From assembly GCA_018644785.1 (NCBI GenBank), contig JABGPV010000309.1:1-5627 (forward strand): a stretch of 5,627 nt of DNA, given 5' to 3'. Below are positions 1 through 4,884 of the stretch, in pieces. The notes under the pieces were generated by a model, which searched no databases, was not told the DNA's origin, and was given only the letters and a program-made list of their open reading frames with translations. This stretch comes from Deltaproteobacteria bacterium (GTDB taxonomy: Bacteria; Desulfobacterota; DSM-4660; Desulfatiglandales; Desulfatiglandaceae). Position numbers and translations under genes: made by a program. Within the stretch, counting starts at the first letter, position 1; every line of letters begins with the position of its first letter.

Positions 1-810
1 GAAATTGTTTTGAAATATCAGGGAACCATCGACGAATTCATCGGCGATGCCATTTTTGTGATTTTCGGAGCGCCCATCCTGCGGGATAACGATGCCAAAC
101 GTGCGGTGGCATGCGCTGTGGAGATGCAACTTGCCATGGAACAGGTGAACGCAAAGTGCAGGGAGAAAGGGTATCCTGAAGTTCACCAGGGTATCGGTAT
201 CAATTCGGGCCAGCTGGTGGTGGGCAATATCGGAAGCAAAAAACGGATGAAGTACGGTGTCGTGGGCCGCAATGTGAACCTGACCGCGCGTATCGAAAGC
301 TACACCGTTGGAGGCCAGATTTTCATCTCGGAAAACACCATGGAAGAATGCGGCCAGCACTTGTTAAGAATTGACGATCAGATTGATGTGATGCCCAAAG
401 GGGTTAAAAAGCCCATCACGATCTACGAGGTGGGGGGTATCAAGGGCGAATTCGACCTGTTTCTGCCGGAAAAGGTGGAAGCGGCCCTGGTGGATTTGCC
501 GCACCCCATCGCTATTGAATTTACGGTGCTTGAAGGGAAGCACGCGGGGGATACCCGTTATCAGGGGACTGTGGAGAAATTGTTTGAAAAAACCGCCCAG
601 ATATCAGCTGAGGTTTCGGCGGACAAACTGGTCAATCTGAAAATTTCACTTTTTGATCATGACAATAATGAGATCACATCGGATCTCTATGCCAAGGTGA
701 TCAAGAGCGTTTCGAAAGATCCCGCGATTTTTCATGTGAGCATGACTTCCGTGCCTCCCTCGGCGGCCACTTTCCTTGAGCATATGACGACTGAATCTTC
801 AGCGTCTTGA
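1..810 (+). CDS. Class III adenylate/guanylate cyclase, C-terminal part (5' end outside window)
   Basis: This would make cAMP or cGMP from the nucleoside triphosphate as an intracellular second messenger. The frame is open to base 1, and the residues before the first possible start (TTG at 10) already match the cyclase core, so the gene starts upstream. Visible residues 5-17 (KYQGTIDEFIGDA) carry the second metal-binding Asp (D16). The dimer-interface block around residues 85-99 carries the transition-state Asn (N93) and Arg (R97). The first metal Asp lies upstream of the window. At the two purine-specifying positions I read Glu (E12, where adenylyl cyclases have Lys) and Gly (G86, where they have Asp or Thr), which points towards GTP. 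After about residue 150 comes a roughly 115-residue beta-rich tail with a PilZ-like pattern (a short K..G....G.V..L...A.I block), but the canonical RxxxR motif is not evident. The next gene follows after 22 nt on the same strand, so the two are probably co-transcribed. Confidence 0.92.
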   Translation, partial: EIVLKYQGTIDEFIGDAIFVIFGAPILRDNDAKRAVACAVEMQLAMEQVNAKCREKGYPEVHQGIGINSGQLVVGNIGSKKRMKYGVVGRNVNLTARIESYTVGGQIFISENTMEECGQHLLRIDDQIDVMPKGVKKPITIYEVGGIKGEFDLFLPEKVEAALVDLPHPIAIEFTVLEGKHAGDTRYQGTVEKLFEKTAQISAEVSADKLVNLKISLFDHDNNEITSDLYAKVIKSVSKDPAIFHVSMTSVPPSAATFLEHMTTESSAS

Positions 811-817
811 TAGAAAC

Positions 818-822
818 AGGAG
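818..822 (+). promoter_or_regulatory. Ribosome binding site of the REC-PP2C gene
   Basis: AGGAG lies 10 nt before the ATG at 833 and supports that start. It sits in the 22-nt gap after the cyclase stop, where no separate promoter is evident, consistent with an operon. Confidence 0.7.
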
Positions 823-832
823 ATATTGATAT

Positions 833-2086
833 ATGCTAACCCAAAACCTGCAGCATGGTCATGAAAATCTTCCCGTTTTTTCCAAACAGACCATCATTGT
901 ACTTCTCGTGGACGACCAGGAGATTGTGGCCGAAGCCGTTCGGCGGATGTTATCGGGAGAACCGGATATCCAATTGGAATATTGCCAGGATCCCACAAAG
1001 GCCCTTGATCTGGCCAGGAAAATCCATCCCACCCTCATTTTGCAGGATTTGATTATGCCCGGGATCGACGGGTTGACCCTGGTTCGTTTTTTCAGGGCCT
1101 CAGAGGACACGCGCCAGATCCCGTTGATCGTGCTTTCCACCAAGGAAGAACCTGCTACAAAAGCGGAGGCCTTTGCCAGGGGCGCCAACGATTACTTGGT
1201 GAAGCTGCCCGACAGGGTAGAGCTCATTGCCCGGATTCGGTACCACTCAAAAGCCTATATTACGCTTCTTGAGCGCAACGAAACCTATGATGCCCTACTG
1301 GCCAGCCAGGCAGTCCTCAACAGCGAGCTTATGCAGGCGGCGGCCTATGTTCGGGCCCTGCTGCCCTCCAGACTGGCGGGACGTATCCGTACGGATTGGG
1401 AATTTATCCCATCCACATCCCTGGGAGGAGATTCATTCGGCTACCACTGGATTGACGAAGATCATTTTGCCATGTACCTGCTGGATGTATGCGGACATGG
1501 CATCGGGGCAGCCCTTTTGTCCATATCCGTCATTAATGCCTTGCGGTCCGAGTCCCTGAACCATGTGGATTTCAGAAATCCGGGCCAGGTTCTGGCTGAA
1601 CTCAACCAGGTTTTCAAAATGGAAAATCATAACGATATGTATTTCACCATCTGGTACGGGGTGCATCAAAAACAGAAAGGTGAGATTACTTATGCCGGCG
1701 GCGGCCACCCGCCGGCCATTGCCATCACCGGTGATTCCCCGGAAACGGCCAAGCTGGTCAAACTGCCGGGAAAAGGGTTCATCATCGGCGCCATACCGGA
1801 CAGAAAATATCCTGTTTCTTCATTTTCCCTGAAGCCTTTTACGCGGCTTTTTATCTACAGCGATGGGATTTACGAGATTGATGGTTGTGGCGACAAAGTC
1901 TGCATGGTAGAGGATTTTGTTCAGGCGGTGAGCGATCTTTATAGGGAAAACAACGCCCACGTGAAGGGTATAATCGATACCATGAAATCACGGCAGGGGA
2001 AGGGCATTTTTAATGACGATGTCTCCATACTTGAAATTGAGTTTGCATTGTCCGGCCATGATACTGAAAGTTCTCAGGAGGCTTGA
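833..2086 (+). CDS. Response regulator with PP2C (SpoIIE/RsbU-type) serine phosphatase output
   Basis: A 417-residue cytoplasmic two-domain regulator. Residues about 20-138 are a receiver domain: acidic pair D27/D28, phospho-acceptor D72 in a QDLIMPGIDG block, switch residue S102 and conserved K124 followed by Leu-Pro. A helical linker (about 140-175) leads to a PP2C phosphatase of the SpoIIE/RsbU class. Its metal-binding motifs are GGD (D200), DVCGHG (D218), GGGHPP (289-294), SDG (D344) and a final NDD (D395/D396). All expected metal Asp residues are present, so it should be active. Family members dephosphorylate a Ser/Thr-phosphorylated STAS anti-sigma-factor antagonist in partner-switching circuits; that substrate is inferred, since no STAS or HPK-like kinase gene is in the window. 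The input would be a histidine kinase encoded elsewhere. The upstream neighbour is a nucleotide cyclase, suggesting one signalling operon combining phosphorelay and cyclic nucleotide. The start is set by AGGAG at 818-822. Confidence 0.95.
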   Translation: MLTQNLQHGHENLPVFSKQTIIVLLVDDQEIVAEAVRRMLSGEPDIQLEYCQDPTKALDLARKIHPTLILQDLIMPGIDGLTLVRFFRASEDTRQIPLIVLSTKEEPATKAEAFARGANDYLVKLPDRVELIARIRYHSKAYITLLERNETYDALLASQAVLNSELMQAAAYVRALLPSRLAGRIRTDWEFIPSTSLGGDSFGYHWIDEDHFAMYLLDVCGHGIGAALLSISVINALRSESLNHVDFRNPGQVLAELNQVFKMENHNDMYFTIWYGVHQKQKGEITYAGGGHPPAIAITGDSPETAKLVKLPGKGFIIGAIPDRKYPVSSFSLKPFTRLFIYSDGIYEIDGCGDKVCMVEDFVQAVSDLYRENNAHVKGIIDTMKSRQGKGIFNDDVSILEIEFALSGHDTESSQEA

Positions 2087-2232
2087 TCCAGAAGTGCTGC
2101 TATGCCACCTGAACGCCGAGGAAGATCAGCTGGATCTATATTCTCTGGGATAATCCGTTTTGGAATGACCCACTCCATTATTTCCAAATTCCTGGGAATG
2201 GTCCACATGGGAACATGAACCCGGTATTCCAA
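2074..2232 (-). other. Open reading frame continuing in frame after the sigma factor stop (doubtful)
   Basis: Directly after the TAA of the sigma gene, the same reading frame stays open for 52 more codons. It begins with TTG, has an internal ATG at 2208, and ends at a TGA (2074-2076) that overlaps the 3' end of the convergent REC-PP2C gene by 13 nt. The conceptual peptide is rich in Pro and Ile and protein-like (for example EWVIPKRIIPENIDPADLP), but I do not recognise it and there is no good ribosome binding site. It may be a remnant, a former C-terminal extension of the sigma factor, or chance. Confidence 0.2.
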
Positions 2233-2784
2233 TTAGGATTCTTCTTCTATGGGGCTGCAGACAAATACATTCCTTTCGTCATGCTCAAAATTGCAGTCCC
2301 TGTCCAAAATCTCCTTCAGGGCTTTCCGGGCCCTATGGAGCCTGACCTTGACCGCCCCGGTCCGGATTCCCAGGATGCCAGACACCTCCTGATGACTCAA
2401 ATCCATGGTGTCGAAAAGGATAATCACCTCGCGCTTGGAGTCTGGCAGCAGATCGATCTTATTTTGCACGCACCTGCTCATTTCTCTCCTCTCCAGCTGA
2501 AGCTGAACCAAGGGCGGCTGAATGCCATCGATTTCTTGGTCTTCCCGGGTTGGGTTCTCTTTTGATGCCGAGGCCTTCCGGAAATGGTCAAAGCACTGAT
2601 TTCTGGCGATGCGATAGATCCAGGGCTTGAATTTAGCCCCGTCATCCAAAGTCTCGAACTTTCTCTGAACCTTCAGGAAAACCTCCTGGACAATATCATC
2701 TGCGGCCCAATCGTCCCGGGTCATGGCCGCTACGTATTTTTTTACGGGAGCGTAATACTGATCGTAGATTTCCCAAAAGTCCAT
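2233..2784 (-). CDS. ECF (group IV) RNA polymerase sigma factor
   Basis: A 183-residue sigma factor directing RNA polymerase to a small regulon. Region 2 covers about residues 6-73, with the core-binding/-10 block ADDIVQEVFLKV and the segment WIYRIARNQCFDHFRK. Region 4 covers about 105-158, with LP..KREV, then the helix-turn-helix LSHQEVSGILGI and the helix AVKVRLHRARK that reads the -35. There is no region 3 and no SnoaL-type C-terminal domain. The last 20 or so residues form a tail with two cysteines (C164 and C176) around HDERNV, which could bind metal or form a disulfide. The start ATG at 2784 is preceded by a purine-rich site (AGGGGGA). It lies 15 nt downstream of the stop of the AhpD-like gene, so the two form an operon. 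No zinc-finger or transmembrane anti-sigma gene is adjacent. A promoter-like site resembling an ECF promoter precedes the operon, consistent with autoregulation (inferred). Confidence 0.95.
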   Translation of the reverse strand: MDFWEIYDQYYAPVKKYVAAMTRDDWAADDIVQEVFLKVQRKFETLDDGAKFKPWIYRIARNQCFDHFRKASASKENPTREDQEIDGIQPPLVQLQLERREMSRCVQNKIDLLPDSKREVIILFDTMDLSHQEVSGILGIRTGAVKVRLHRARKALKEILDRDCNFEHDERNVFVCSPIEEES

Positions 2785-2799
2785 ATTTCCCCCTTCACC

Positions 2800-3069
2800 T
2801 TAACCGCAACAGGAGGGTTTGGCCGAATCGGGACCGAAACCGGACTGATCACACACCGCAGCCCCACCCATGGTTTCCTTGATTCTATTGATCATGGCCA
2901 GATTGCCGCCAGTTTTCATCTGTCCCCCGATTCCCACCGCCGCCTTGATGTCTCCAACGGATATTTTGAGTTCGAGAGCTTTCGCATAGTAGTGATCAAA
3001 ACAAGGTGCGCAATTTGCCGCCACCGCCGCCCCTAATCCTATCAACACCTTGATATTTCCGTCCATCAT
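2800..3069 (-). CDS. Carboxymuconolactone decarboxylase/AhpD-like small protein with CxxCxxH motif
   Basis: An 89-residue, mostly helical protein of the CMD/AhpD superfamily. The signature is at residues 20-26 (CAPCFDH): two cysteines and a histidine arranged as in the thiol-active centre of AhpD, followed by the typical helix YYAKALELKISVGDIKAAV. No obvious acid corresponding to the catalytic Glu of AhpD is seen before it. The C-terminus adds three more cysteines (C73, C87, C88; ending SCCG), unusual for the family. The start is the first of two consecutive ATG codons (3069), with AAGGAG 5 nt upstream. The frame is open further upstream, to 3357, but that stretch overlaps the divergent promoter region and is not protein-like. 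It is the first gene of an operon with the ECF sigma factor. CMD-family proteins are known companions of some ECF sigma factors. A role as thiol oxidoreductase or redox sensor controlling the sigma factor is my inference. Confidence 0.88.
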   Translation of the reverse strand: MMDGNIKVLIGLGAAVAANCAPCFDHYYAKALELKISVGDIKAAVGIGGQMKTGGNLAMINRIKETMGGAAVCDQSGFGPDSAKPSCCG

Positions 3070-3074
3070 ACGAT

Positions 3075-3080
3075 CTCCTT
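3075..3080 (-). promoter_or_regulatory. Ribosome binding site deciding the AhpD-like gene start
   Basis: AAGGAG on the minus strand, 5 nt before the ATG at 3069. It rules out the much longer upstream extension of this reading frame. Confidence 0.75.
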
Positions 3081-3098
3081 TATTGGGTTTCAATACGA

Positions 3099-3126
3099 AA
3101 GACGAATTGAACTCCGAGTGGGTTAC
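3099..3126 (-). promoter_or_regulatory. Predicted ECF-type promoter of the AhpD-like/sigma operon
   Basis: On the minus strand GTAAC (3126-3122) is followed after 17 nt by CGTCTT (3104-3099). The -10 element ends 29 nt before the ATG, leaving room for a short leader with the AAGGAG site. The same GTAAC-N17-CGTCTT combination faces the opposite way before the rhodanese. CGTC is a frequent -10 element of ECF sigma factors, so autoregulation by the downstream sigma gene is likely but inferred. Confidence 0.7.
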
Positions 3127-3127
3127 A

Positions 3128-3137
3128 TTCCGCGGAA
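3128..3137. repeat. 10-bp perfect palindrome TTCCGCGGAA
   Basis: A perfect palindrome that starts just upstream of the predicted -35 element of the AhpD-like/sigma promoter. The position suits an activator or repressor site, but a single short palindrome is weak evidence. Confidence 0.35.
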
Positions 3138-3152
3138 CACTTCTCCACAAGT

Positions 3153-3170
3153 CTCCGCCTTCAGGTGGAG
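3153..3170. repeat. Near-perfect inverted repeat midway between the divergent promoters
   Basis: CTCCGCC (3153-3159) and GGTGGAG (3164-3170) are complementary at six of seven positions, with a G-T pair in the middle and a 4-nt centre. Its centre (3161.5) is within about one base of the midpoint between the two divergent -35 elements (3126 and 3199), as expected for a shared operator. Alternatively it could form an RNA hairpin, though neither predicted transcript includes it. Confidence 0.4.
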
Positions 3171-3198
3171 GATTTAGCTGGAAGGAATTATGGAACCG

Positions 3199-3226
3199 GT
3201 AACTTTTCGAGGGGACAAAACGTCTT
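3199..3226 (+). promoter_or_regulatory. Predicted ECF-type promoter of the rhodanese gene
   Basis: GTAAC (3199-3203), a 17-nt spacer, then CGTCTT (3221-3226). Both elements and the spacer length are identical to the divergent promoter before the AhpD-like/sigma operon. The -10 ends 35 nt before the ATG at 3262, with GAGGAG at 3248-3253 between. Confidence 0.7.
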
Positions 3227-3261
3227 GCGGTGTAAAACCACAATTTTGAGGAGAGCTGAAA

Positions 3262-3936
3262 ATGGAAAAGGCAAATCAGAAATGCAGCGGTTCGGCGGAA
3301 GCTGAGAATCAGTGTAAGGGATCCAGGGGAGCAGCTTTGAAAACCATTATTGCCCACGAGCGAGTTCCGGGCTGTAAAACCGATCGGGAGTCAGACTGTC
3401 CTTGTTCCGGCCTCGATCGGCTGGAAGCCGATTTGGGCATCATGGGAAGCGCCACAAATCAGATGTTTGCCTCACAGGTTGCCGAAGACATAACCCCGGC
3501 GGAAGCCGTGGGCATGATTGAGGTTGACGCGAGGGATGGGTCACTGGTTTTCCTAGACGTTTCAACCGAAAAGGAATACCGCAACTGGCATTTAGAAAAG
3601 GCGATCAACATGGATATTTTCTCCCTGAAGTTCAGTGACAAGCTGAACAAGTTGGATAAGGAGAAGACCTATCTGGTCTACTGCAAAATGGGAGCACGGA
3701 GTGCAGCGGCACAGAAAGTCATGATAAAGAAGGGCTTCCGGAAAGTGTTCAATATCGTCGGCGGTCGGGACAGGTGGCGGTTGGAAGGCTTCCCCTATGG
3801 CGCCGGGCCGGCCGGGAAGGCCAAGGTGCGAAACTGCCCTGTCTTGATAATCCTAAATGCGGTTGCACGGCTAAAGACCAAACTCAGGGGGTTGCTGGGT
3901 TCTTTGCGGCCGACCGATGAAGTCGGGAACCATTGA
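3262..3936 (+). CDS. Rhodanese-domain protein with cysteine-rich N-terminal extension
   Basis: A 224-residue protein with a single rhodanese domain at about residues 77-178. The domain opens ITPAEAVGMI, has FLDVSTEKEY where the conserved Asp sits (D99), the catalytic-loop motif CKMGARS with active Cys C141, and the closing GG..RWRLEGFP. Rhodaneses carry sulfane sulfur as a persulfide on that cysteine, so sulfur transfer or trafficking is expected. The first about 60 residues are unusual, with five cysteines (C8, C18, C38, C46, C48) and a CPC motif, suggesting a metal- or sulfur-binding module; I do not recognise it. No signal peptide is seen, so it is probably cytoplasmic. The ATG is supported by GAGGAG 8 nt upstream and by a promoter-like site at 3199-3226. 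Residues after about 180 are uncertain: another frame in the same DNA encodes a cysteine motif, so a frameshift near 3795-3830 is possible. Confidence 0.88.
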   Translation: MEKANQKCSGSAEAENQCKGSRGAALKTIIAHERVPGCKTDRESDCPCSGLDRLEADLGIMGSATNQMFASQVAEDITPAEAVGMIEVDARDGSLVFLDVSTEKEYRNWHLEKAINMDIFSLKFSDKLNKLDKEKTYLVYCKMGARSAAAQKVMIKKGFRKVFNIVGGRDRWRLEGFPYGAGPAGKAKVRNCPVLIILNAVARLKTKLRGLLGSLRPTDEVGNH

Positions 3937-3952
3937 CGGGCCTGCTCATTTG

Positions 3953-3992
3953 TGGGTCATTACTGATTCGTTCTAAATCATAGGCTGACCCA
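3953..3992 (+). repeat. Two-part inverted repeat after the rhodanese gene, possible transcription terminator
   Basis: TGGGTCA (3953-3959) pairs with TGACCCA (3986-3992). Inside, TGATT (3964-3968) pairs with AATCA (3976-3980) around a 7-nt loop. It lies 16 nt after the rhodanese stop. There is no T-run directly after the stem; the nearest T-run starts at 4014, inside the next promoter-like site. It is therefore not a classical intrinsic terminator, and could instead be an operator or an mRNA 3' end structure. Confidence 0.4.
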
Positions 3993-4007
3993 AGCCTCAA
4001 AATTCAT

Positions 4008-4035
4008 GTAACCTTTTTTCGAGCTGCAACGTCAT
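4008..4035 (+). promoter_or_regulatory. Third predicted ECF-type promoter, before the SHOCT remnant and Fe-S gene
   Basis: GTAAC (4008-4012), a 17-nt spacer, then CGTCAT (4030-4035). This matches the two promoters at 3099-3126 and 3199-3226 in -35 element, spacer and CGTC core. It shares ATGTAACC with the first and TTTTCGAG inside the spacer with the second. It points towards the Fe-S protein gene, with a leader of roughly 160 nt containing the SHOCT-like stretch. Confidence 0.6.
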
Positions 4036-4042
4036 ATGCGAC

Positions 4043-4177
4043 AAACAACAATTTGCACAGCTTAACAACGGAACAACATTATTCGATATCCTCGATAAAC
4101 GATATGCTCTCGGAGATATAACCAAGGAAGAATACGAAGAGAAAAATGAATTTCTAAAACAAAAAAGATACGATTAA
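4043..4177 (+). pseudogene. SHOCT-domain remnant without a start codon
   Basis: The frame ending at the TAA at 4175-4177 encodes a clear SHOCT (short C-terminal domain) motif: LFDILDKRYALGDITKEEYE, followed by a Lys/Glu-rich end. SHOCT domains are about 30 residues and usually end small membrane-linked or oligomerising proteins. The frame is open back to a stop at 3986 but has no ATG, GTG, TTG or CTG in frame and no ribosome binding site, so it looks like a truncated or frameshifted gene. It lies between the third predicted promoter and the Fe-S gene. A sequencing error or an unusual start codon cannot be excluded. Confidence 0.55.
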
Positions 4178-4193
4178 CAATTTCTTGGGAAAA

Positions 4194-4730
4194 ATGGACA
4201 TAATCATGTTGCTGAAATCCTATACCAAAGAAATCTTCAATAACGAGTGCATGCCAAGTGCAATGAGCGTGCAGTGTTTTGCACATCTGAACGAGGATGT
4301 GGGAGAGGTGCTTCCTTTTCTGAACGCTTCCCTCGGTGGGCATATCTACATTAAAGATCCCCCGTCCGTAACCTTTAAAGCTCAGGGCAAGCTGATCACG
4401 GTTCATCCCAAAAAAATTGCCATTAACGCTCTCAAGGATGAAGAAGAGGCTACAAAGATTGTAGAATGGCTCAAGACTGAAATTAATGTGGCCTGGGAGA
4501 ACAGAGGAAAGATCGAACCGAGCTATGTGTCAGCACCGGCTCCAAAGGTTTTCGAGATACTCAAATTATTGCCCAAAACCAACTGTAAAATTTGCGGGCA
4601 GTCCACGTGTATGGTTTTCGCTTCTATGGTGGCAGACGGCGGAAAGCAGGTTGAAGATTGTCCACCGCTGGACGCTAATAACAGTATGAAACTGTCCGAA
4701 TATATGAGCCACTTTCGTTTCGATTGGTAG
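4194..4730 (+). CDS. Stand-alone (Fe-S)-binding protein with CdhE/AcsC-type four-cysteine domain
   Basis: A roughly 178-residue cytoplasmic protein with an N-terminal alpha/beta part of about 115 residues. It includes a GEVLPFLNASLGG segment, then DPPSVTFKAQGKLITVHP and an INALKDEEEATKIVEWLK helix. A C-terminal Fe-S domain follows at about 117-160. There LLPKTNCKICGQSTCMVFAS and a later DCPPL give C131-x2-C134-x4-C139-x16-C156. This is the [4Fe-4S] pattern found at the N-terminus of the acetyl-CoA synthase/CO dehydrogenase corrinoid protein large subunit (CdhE/AcsC), but no corrinoid or TIM-barrel domain follows. Extra cysteines C19 and C28 lie near the start. The function is unknown; electron transfer or a link to corrinoid/methyl-transfer enzymes is plausible. 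The start is uncertain: TTG 4185, ATG 4194 and ATG 4206 are all in frame, and none has a strong ribosome binding site. The Met-Leu-Leu-Lys start at 4206 is a good alternative. Confidence 0.85.
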   Translation: MDIIMLLKSYTKEIFNNECMPSAMSVQCFAHLNEDVGEVLPFLNASLGGHIYIKDPPSVTFKAQGKLITVHPKKIAINALKDEEEATKIVEWLKTEINVAWENRGKIEPSYVSAPAPKVFEILKLLPKTNCKICGQSTCMVFASMVADGGKQVEDCPPLDANNSMKLSEYMSHFRFDW

Positions 4731-4732
4731 TG

Positions 4733-4742
4733 TTCATTTGCA
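4733..4742 (+). repeat. Direct repeat TTCATTTGCA, copy 1
   Basis: A 10-bp sequence beginning 2 nt after the Fe-S gene stop and repeated exactly at 5018-5027. The pair could be a target-site duplication around a decayed insertion, but no terminal inverted repeats or transposase are evident. Confidence 0.3.
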
Positions 4743-4858
4743 AAAAGAGGGGCCTGATTTGAAACCTTGATAAAAAAATGTGGCCGTATATCTCCTCACT
4801 TAAATCTTGCTTACAAATCTGACAGGTTCAAAGCATTTTGCGGCAGCAGAACTGTGAC

Positions 4859-4884
4859 ATATCATATTGATATTACATTGATAT
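4859..4884. repeat. ATATCA/TGATAT repeat cluster
   Basis: ATATCA (4859-4864) and TGATAT (4868-4873) form a perfect inverted repeat with a 3-nt centre, and a second TGATAT (4879-4884) follows in direct orientation. The AT-rich setting suits a regulator-binding site, but no promoter or gene clearly depends on it. Confidence 0.3.

Noticed and set aside
2188..2199. ATTCC-TG-GGAAT palindrome as a terminator between convergent genes
   Set aside because: The two-base centre is too small for a hairpin loop with all pairs formed, and no T-run follows on either strand.
2102..2218. Plus-strand 38-codon frame in the convergent intergenic region
   Set aside because: No ribosome binding site, no recognisable motif, and less protein-like than the opposite strand.
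2215..3036. Plus-strand frames of 116 and 150 codons opposite the sigma and AhpD-like genes
   Set aside because: They are antisense shadows of two well-supported genes and show no family motifs.
3070..3357. Upstream extension of the AhpD-like reading frame to a 185-residue protein
   Set aside because: AAGGAG at 3075-3080 fixes the start at 3069. The extension crosses the divergent promoter region and the start of the rhodanese gene.
4062..4406. Minus-strand 114-codon frame over the SHOCT remnant and Fe-S gene start
   Set aside because: It is antisense to the well-supported Fe-S gene and has no family features.
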